In this document: positions 59,526 to 64,000 of the stretch, in pieces
Layout of the letters: each line of letters starts with the position of its first letter
Numbering within the stretch: position 1 is the stretch's first letter
NCBI GenBank assembly: GCA_022823305.1
Contig: JAJDXK010000023.1
Coordinates: 1-64,000, forward strand
From: Alphaproteobacteria bacterium
GTDB taxonomy: Bacteria > Pseudomonadota > Alphaproteobacteria > UBA828
DNA length: 64,000 nt
Reading direction: 5' to 3'
Notes under the pieces: generated by a model
What the model saw: the letters and a program-made list of their open reading frames with translations, nothing else
What the model was told of the DNA's origin: nothing
Database searches by the model: none
Translations under genes and position numbers: made by a program

Positions 59526-61400
59526 CTACGCGCTCCTGAGGCGCGGGCGGGATTCGAAGGCGCGTTCGTCGCGCGGGGCCTCGTCGAAGAGCTCGGCGAG
59601 CTTCTCGGTCATGGTGCCGCCGAGCTGCTCCGCGTCGGTGAGCGTGACCGCGCGGCGGTAGTAGCGTGTCACGTCGTGGCCGATGCCGATGGCCAGGAGC
59701 TGCACCGGCGAGAAGGTCTCGACCCAGTCGATCACCGAGCGCAGGTGCCGCTCCAGGTAGTTGCGCGCGTTGACCGAAAGCGTGCTGTCGTCGACCGGCG
59801 CGCCGTCGGAGATCACCATCAGGATGCGCCGCTCCTCGGTCCGCCCCAGCAGGCGCTCGTGCGCCCAGAGCAGCGCCTCGCCGTCGATGTTCTCCTTGAG
59901 AAGGCCCTCGCGCAGCATGAGGCCCAGGCTCTTGCGCGCCCGGCGCCAGGGCTCGTCGGCGTTCTTGTAGATGATGTGGCGCAGGTCGTTGAGGCGCCCG
60001 GGGTTGCGCTGGCGTCCCTCGGCGAGCCAGCGCTCGCGCGACTGCCCCCCCTTCCACGCGCGGGTGGTGAAGCCCAGGATCTCGACCTTGACGCCGCAGC
60101 GCTCCAGCGTGCGCGCCAGGATGTCGCCGCTCATCGCCGCGACCATGATGGGCCGCCCGCGCATGGAGCCGGAGTTGTCGATGAGCAGCGTCACCACGGT
60201 GTCGCGGAACGTCGTCTCCTTCTCCATCTTGTAGGAGAGGGGATGCAGCGGGTTGGTGACGACGCGGGAGAGCCGGGCGGTATCGAGCAACCCCTCTTCC
60301 AGGTCGAACTCCCACGAGCGGGTCTGGCGCGCGAGCAGGCGCCGCTGCAGCCGGTTGGCGAGCCGGCTGATGACGCCGTGCAGCTGCGAGAGCTGCTGGT
60401 CGAGCTGGGTGCGCAGCCGGGCCAGCTCCTCGGCATCGCACAGGTCGGCGGCGTTGACGATCTCGTCGAACTCCAGCGTGTACGCCTTGTAGGGCGGCTC
60501 CTTCGGCTGCCCCGGTCCGCCGCCGGGAAGGAGGCGCCGCCGGCCGGCCTCCTCGTCGTCCTCGCCTTCGCTCATGGAGGCGTCGGCGTCCTCGTCGGTG
60601 TCTTCGGTGGCCTCGGCATCCTCGTTCGCGTCGACGTCGGCCTCGCGGTCGCTGTCGGAGTCCATCTCGTCGCCACGCTCGGCGTCGCCGGGCTGGCTCG
60701 CGTCGTCGTCGTCGGTCTGCTCCGGGCTCGACTGGTCCTCGGCGTCGTCCGGGTCCTCGGCGTCCTCGTCGGGCAGGTCCAGGTCCCTGATGAGACGCCG
60801 GCACAGCGAGGAGAACTGGTCCTGGTCGCCCATCGCGCGCACGAGCTGCGCGGTATGCCGCGCGCCCTTGGTCTCGAACCAGGGCCGCCACAGGTCGGCC
60901 ATGTGGCGGGCCGACTGCGGCAGGTGACGACCGGTGAGCTTCTCGCGCATGAGCATGGCCAGCGCCTCGGCCACCGGCACCTCCTCCGGCGCGCTGCACT
61001 GGTCGTAGCCCTTGCGGCGGCAGCGCTGCTCCAGCGCGGAATCGAGGTTGGCCGCGACGCCGGCCAGCCGCTTCGCGCCCAGCGCCTCCACCCGCGTCTG
61101 CTCGATCGCGTCGAAGATCGCGCGCGCCGTCTTGCCGCGCGGCTGCTCGCGCACGTGCGCGCCCTGGTCGTGGTAGCGCAGGCGAAGCGCCAGCGCGTCG
61201 GCCGAGCCGCGCACCAGCTCGACGTCGAGCAGGTTGAGATCGCGCGCCGGGAAGGGAAGCTGCACCTGGTCGCCGGCCACCTGCGGCTGGTCCGCGCCGA
61301 ACGAGACCTGCAGCTCCTCGCCCACCTCCCCGGCAATGGCCTTCAGCGCCGAGCCGACGGCCCGCTGGAAGGTCTCGACCGGGGTTTCCTCCTGGGCCAC
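59526..61400 (-). CDS. cobT: Cobaltochelatase subunit CobT
   Basis: The 624-residue protein has the CobT layout. An N-terminal helical domain (residues 1-215) is followed by an extremely acidic low-complexity segment (about 218-300, mostly Asp, Glu, Ala, Ser) and a C-terminal von Willebrand A domain with the MIDAS motif [13 protein letters not shown] near 405. With CobS and CobN it inserts cobalt into hydrogenobyrinic acid a,c-diamide in the aerobic cobalamin pathway. cobN is not in the window. cobS is 15 bp upstream. Confidence 0.96.
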   Translation of the reverse strand: MAQEETPVETFQRAVGSALKAIAGEVGEELQVSFGADQPQVAGDQVQLPFPARDLNLLDVELVRGSADALALRLRYHDQGAHVREQPRGKTARAIFDAIEQTRVEALGAKRLAGVAANLDSALEQRCRRKGYDQCSAPEEVPVAEALAMLMREKLTGRHLPQSARHMADLWRPWFETKGARHTAQLVRAMGDQDQFSSLCRRLIRDLDLPDEDAEDPDDAEDQSSPEQTDDDDASQPGDAERGDEMDSDSDREADVDANEDAEATEDTDEDADASMSEGEDDEEAGRRRLLPGGGPGQPKEPPYKAYTLEFDEIVNAADLCDAEELARLRTQLDQQLSQLHGVISRLANRLQRRLLARQTRSWEFDLEEGLLDTARLSRVVTNPLHPLSYKMEKETTFRDTVVTLLIDNSGSMRGRPIMVAAMSGDILARTLERCGVKVEILGFTTRAWKGGQSRERWLAEGRQRNPGRLNDLRHIIYKNADEPWRRARKSLGLMLREGLLKENIDGEALLWAHERLLGRTEERRILMVISDGAPVDDSTLSVNARNYLERHLRSVIDWVETFSPVQLLAIGIGHDVTRYYRRAVTLTDAEQLGGTMTEKLAELFDEAPRDERAFESRPRLRSA

Positions 61401-61415
61401 GCGGCGCGCTCCGGC

Positions 61416-62417
61416 TCAGGCGGTGGGCTGCAGCGGCGCCGAGGACTCCGGCAGCTCCATCCCCAAGCAGCGCTGGAAGTACTCGGCGATGATGGGGCGC
61501 TCCATCTCGTCGCACTTGTTCACGAAGGTGGTGCGGAAGGCATAGCCAACGTCGTCGAATATCTCCGCGTTCTCGGCCCAGTGGATGACCGTGCGCGGCG
61601 ACATGACGGTGGAGATGTCGCCGGACATGAAGCCCGCGCGCGAGAGCGCAGCGACCTCCACCATCGCGTGGATCAGCTTGAGCCGCTCCTCGCTCTCGTA
61701 GGAGGGCACCTTGGAGAGCACGATCTTCACCTCCTCGTCATGGGGGAGGTAGTTGAGCGTGGCCACCAGGTTCCAGCGGTCCATCTGGCCCTGGTTGATC
61801 TGCTGGGTGCCGTGATAGAGGCCGGTGGTGTCGCCGAGGCCGACGGTATTGGTGGTGGCGAAGATGCGGAAGGCGGGATGCGGCCGCACCACCCGGTTCT
61901 GGTCGAGCAGCGTGAGCTTGCCGTCGACCTCGAGGATACGCTGGATCACGAACATCACGTCAGGCCGGCCGGCGTCGTACTCGTCGAAGACCAGCGCGGT
62001 CGGGTGCTGCAGCGCCCAGGGCAGCAGGCCTTCGCGGAACTCGGTCACCTGCACGCCGTCGCGGATCACGATCGCGTCCTTGCCGATCAGGTCGATACGG
62101 CTGATGTGGCTGTCCAGGTTGATGCGGATGCAGGGCCAGTTGAGGCGCGCCGCCACCTGCTCGATGTGGGTCGACTTGCCGGTACCGTGATAGCCCTGGA
62201 TCATGACGCGGCGGTTGTGCGCAAAGCCGGCGAGAATGGTGAGCGTGGTGTCGCGGTCGAAGCGGTAGGAGCCGTCGATGTCCGGCACGTGGTCGGTGGG
62301 CTCCGAGAACGCGGGCACCTCCATGTCGGTGTCGATGCCGAAGGTCTGGCTGACGGAAACCCTGATGTCCGGCTGAGCGGTGTCCGCGCCCGCCGCCTCT
62401 GACTCGTTTTTCTGCAT
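61416..62417 (-). CDS. cobS: Cobaltochelatase subunit CobS
   Basis: The 333-residue AAA+ protein has the Walker A IQGYHGTGKSTHIEQV near residue 75, Walker B ALVFDEYDAGRPDV near 135, and a sensor region FRIFATTNTVGLGDTTG with an arginine-finger-like RNVV segment in the adjacent loop. N-terminal and C-terminal sequences (FGIDTDMEVPAFSE, FRTTFVNKCDEMERP) are standard for CobS. It is the ATPase of the cobalt chelatase and precedes cobT. Confidence 0.96.
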   Translation of the reverse strand: MQKNESEAAGADTAQPDIRVSVSQTFGIDTDMEVPAFSEPTDHVPDIDGSYRFDRDTTLTILAGFAHNRRVMIQGYHGTGKSTHIEQVAARLNWPCIRINLDSHISRIDLIGKDAIVIRDGVQVTEFREGLLPWALQHPTALVFDEYDAGRPDVMFVIQRILEVDGKLTLLDQNRVVRPHPAFRIFATTNTVGLGDTTGLYHGTQQINQGQMDRWNLVATLNYLPHDEEVKIVLSKVPSYESEERLKLIHAMVEVAALSRAGFMSGDISTVMSPRTVIHWAENAEIFDDVGYAFRTTFVNKCDEMERPIIAEYFQRCLGMELPESSAPLQPTA

Positions 62418-62495
62418 TGCGCCCTTACCCTCCGCATGAAGACGGCCGCCACCGGCGGCCGCGCCTGCGCCAGCCCGTTCGACAGTCCCGCTTGC

Positions 62496-63077
62496 CTACG
62501 AGCACTCCTGCTTGAGGTAGTTATAGGCGTGATTGATCTGTTTCAAAAGCTCTTCGGATTCCCGCGACCCGCCATTGGCGTCGGGATGGTGGCGCTTGAC
62601 CAGCACCTTGTAGCGCCGCTTGAGCGTGGCGAGGTCGACCGGTGGGGTGAGGTCGAGCAGGGCGAGCGCGCTCAGCCGCGCGTCGGAAGACGCCCCCCCA
62701 CACTCGCGGGTGTAGCCGTGGGCCCGAGGCCCGTCGTCGAGCCATTCGCGCGCGAAGCTCTGGAAGGCCGCGTCGAGATCCTCCCGGCCGTTCCCCCGGG
62801 GCCCCCGGCCGAAGGGCCAGGTGGGACGGTGCCCGGTCATGTCGTCGTGCTGGAAGCGCTCTATATCGTGCTGGCTCCAGCCCGCGAAGAAGTTCCAGGT
62901 CCTGTTGTAGTCGCGCACGTGATCAAGGCAGAACCAGCGGTACGAGCGGAGATCGTCGGGCGCGCGGGGTGCCTTGTGGTCGGCCTCGCGCTCGCAGTCG
63001 GGATGCTCGCACACGCGGACAGGCGGCTCCTCGGCCTCCCGGTGGGCATCCCGCTCCACTGCATGGCGCCATTCCAT
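62496..63077 (-). CDS. J-domain protein (DnaJ-like co-chaperone)
   Basis: The 193-residue protein has a C-terminal J domain (residues about 128-192): PPVDLATLKRRYKVLVKRHHPDANGG, given here by its key HPD at 154-156, and INHAYNYLKQECS at the end. The N-terminal part holds four cysteines and histidines (CEHPDCEREADHKAP, WFCLDHVRDYN) that may bind a metal. This DnaJ-type protein lies next to cobS/cobT in many alphaproteobacteria. Its job there, perhaps helping chelatase assembly with DnaK, is not established. Confidence 0.9.
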   Translation of the reverse strand: MEWRHAVERDAHREAEEPPVRVCEHPDCEREADHKAPRAPDDLRSYRWFCLDHVRDYNRTWNFFAGWSQHDIERFQHDDMTGHRPTWPFGRGPRGNGREDLDAAFQSFAREWLDDGPRAHGYTRECGGASSDARLSALALLDLTPPVDLATLKRRYKVLVKRHHPDANGGSRESEELLKQINHAYNYLKQECS

Positions 63078-63172
63078 GGCTGCACTATGACGCTCCCGCA
63101 GGGGCGGGGCAAGGCAGCCGGCGGCGAGCGGAGGGCATCGGCGGCGACCCGAATCGCAACCTTTTGAGGGTC

Positions 63173-64000
63173 CTAGTTGTGGTCGCGGCGGATCATGTCA
63201 GCGGCCTTCTCGCCGATCATGATGGTGGGCGCGTTGGTGTTGCCGGAAGGGATGGCCGGCATGATCGAGGCGTCGGCGACGCGCAAGCCGGCGATGCCGT
63301 GGACCCGGAGCCGGGAGTCGACGACGCTCATCGCGTCGCTCCCCATCCTGCAGGTGCCGACCGGGTGATAGACGGTGCTCGCGGTCTCGCGCACGTAGCG
63401 GGCGAGCGCCTCGTCGCCGTCGATCTCCGCGCCGGGCCGGTGCTCGGCCTCGAGGCACGAGGCGAAGGGCTCGGTGGCGAGGATGCCGCGCAGGATGCGC
63501 AGGCCCCGCACCAGGCTCGTCACGTCGTCGTCGTGCGCGAGGTAGTTGGGCTGGATCACGACCCGCCGCGCACCGTCGCCGTCCGGCACCAGCGTCACCC
63601 GGCCCCGGCTCTTCGGCCGGGTGGCGCAGACCGAGCCGGTGCCGCCGGGGAAGGGATGAGGGCGCCAGCCGCCGCTCGGCAGCAGGTCGAAGCTGAGCGG
63701 GCGGAAGGTGATCTCGATGTCGGGCCGGCCGCCCTGCCCGCTCGAATCGAGAAAGCCGCAGACCTCGCAGGAGGTGAGCGCGAGCGCGCCGGTGCGCGTG
63801 AGGCCGTAGCGCAGCGCCTCCAGCGCGATCCGCGGCCGGCTCGCCAGCAGCCTGTTGAGCGTCGGTACCTCCTTCTTCAGCCGGGGCTGGACGAAGACGA
63901 AGAGATGGTCGTGCAGGTTCTCCCCTACCCCCGGCAGGTGGTGCACCGGCGCGATGCCGAGCGCCTCAAGCTGCGCCGCATCGCCGATCCCCGACTGCAG
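63173..64000 (-). CDS. GMC family oxidoreductase, 5' part outside window
   Basis: The reading frame is open to the window edge, so the N-terminal part with the FAD motif is missing. The visible 275 codons contain the GMC signatures [28 protein letters not shown], and the catalytic-domain segment [20 protein letters not shown] with the active-site histidine, ending [20 protein letters not shown] and IGEKAADMI. It resembles choline dehydrogenase/alcohol dehydrogenases of the GMC class, which use FAD. Substrate unknown. Confidence 0.93.
   Translation of the reverse strand: MQSGIGDAAQLEALGIAPVHHLPGVGENLHDHLFVFVQPRLKKEVPTLNRLLASRPRIALEALRYGLTRTGALALTSCEVCGFLDSSGQGGRPDIEITFRPLSFDLLPSGGWRPHPFPGGTGSVCATRPKSRGRVTLVPDGDGARRVVIQPNYLAHDDDVTSLVRGLRILRGILATEPFASCLEAEHRPGAEIDGDEALARYVRETASTVYHPVGTCRMGSDAMSVVDSRLRVHGIAGLRVADASIMPAIPSGNTNAPTIMIGEKAADMIRRDHN

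Noticed and set aside
59676-62402. Plus-strand open frame of 908 codons
   Set aside because: It is antisense to cobT and cobS, both of which have clear motifs. Its translation is a Val/Arg/Leu/His-rich composition typical of shadows.
1-64000. tRNA, rRNA and CRISPR arrays
   Set aside because: I scanned the intergenic spaces and saw no cloverleaf ending in CCA, no rRNA-like segment and no regularly spaced short repeats. A dedicated program could still find a divergent tRNA.

Overview
The window is high-GC, gene-dense bacterial chromosome, most likely from an alphaproteobacterium outside the well-studied orders (a Rhodospirillales-like lineage is my guess). Pointers are the aa3 cytochrome oxidase operon in the order coxB-ctaD-ctaB-small CoxF-like gene-ctaG-coxC-DUF983-surf1, the dapF-mtaB-ftsY cassette, adjacent cobS and cobT of the aerobic cobaltochelatase, and a zapA / 6S RNA candidate / 5-formyl-THF cyclo-ligase block. 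No rRNA, tRNA, CRISPR array, transposase or integrase was found. Start codons were chosen from ribosome binding sites and family N-termini, so many differ from the longest open frame.

Layout. 0-4.6 kb: hydantoinase A-like gene, succinate-semialdehyde dehydrogenase and a Tat-exported DUF882/M15 protein. 4.5-5.9 kb: an AT-richer PD-(D/E)XK (NucS/DUF91-like) nuclease gene lying between two 109-bp direct repeats that copy the 3' end of the neighbouring threonine-dehydrogenase-like SDR gene, which looks like a small integrated module. 6.8-18.7 kb: a lineage-specific-looking set comprising ferredoxin reductase, alpha/beta hydrolase, Rieske oxygenase, RND/MMPL transporter, outer-membrane beta-barrel, LolA-like periplasmic carrier, FAD oxidoreductase and a GPP34-cytochrome P450 fusion. 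19-31 kb: uvrD, hldE, an aryl-CoA ligase, a molybdopterin oxidoreductase, a CmcJ/NvfI-type protein, xseA and tldD.

31-37 kb: the cytochrome c oxidase operon with its assembly factors. 37-46 kb: M32 carboxypeptidase, zapA region with a 6S RNA candidate, YmdB-like phosphoesterase, an orphan ParD antitoxin, an LLM-family flavoprotein, a 73-residue unknown, then dapF-mtaB-ftsY. 46-54 kb: a LysR regulator divergent from a creatinase-like / hyuA / hyuB / BMP-type binding protein operon, probably for catabolism of a creatinine-, hydantoin- or other cyclic-amide compound. 54-64 kb: class III aminotransferase, GNAT-like protein, ThDP enzyme, dienelactone hydrolase, cobT, cobS, a J-domain protein and a GMC oxidoreductase cut by the window edge.

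The two most novel-looking items are the 6.8-18.7 kb set and the repeat-flanked nuclease module. In the former, oxygenases plus a complete inner membrane-periplasm-outer membrane route suggest oxidation and export of a hydrophobic molecule, with the P450 carrying an N-terminal membrane-lipid-binding GPP34 domain and an I-helix lacking the usual acid/threonine pair. All function calls come from reading motifs by eye; no database search was run.
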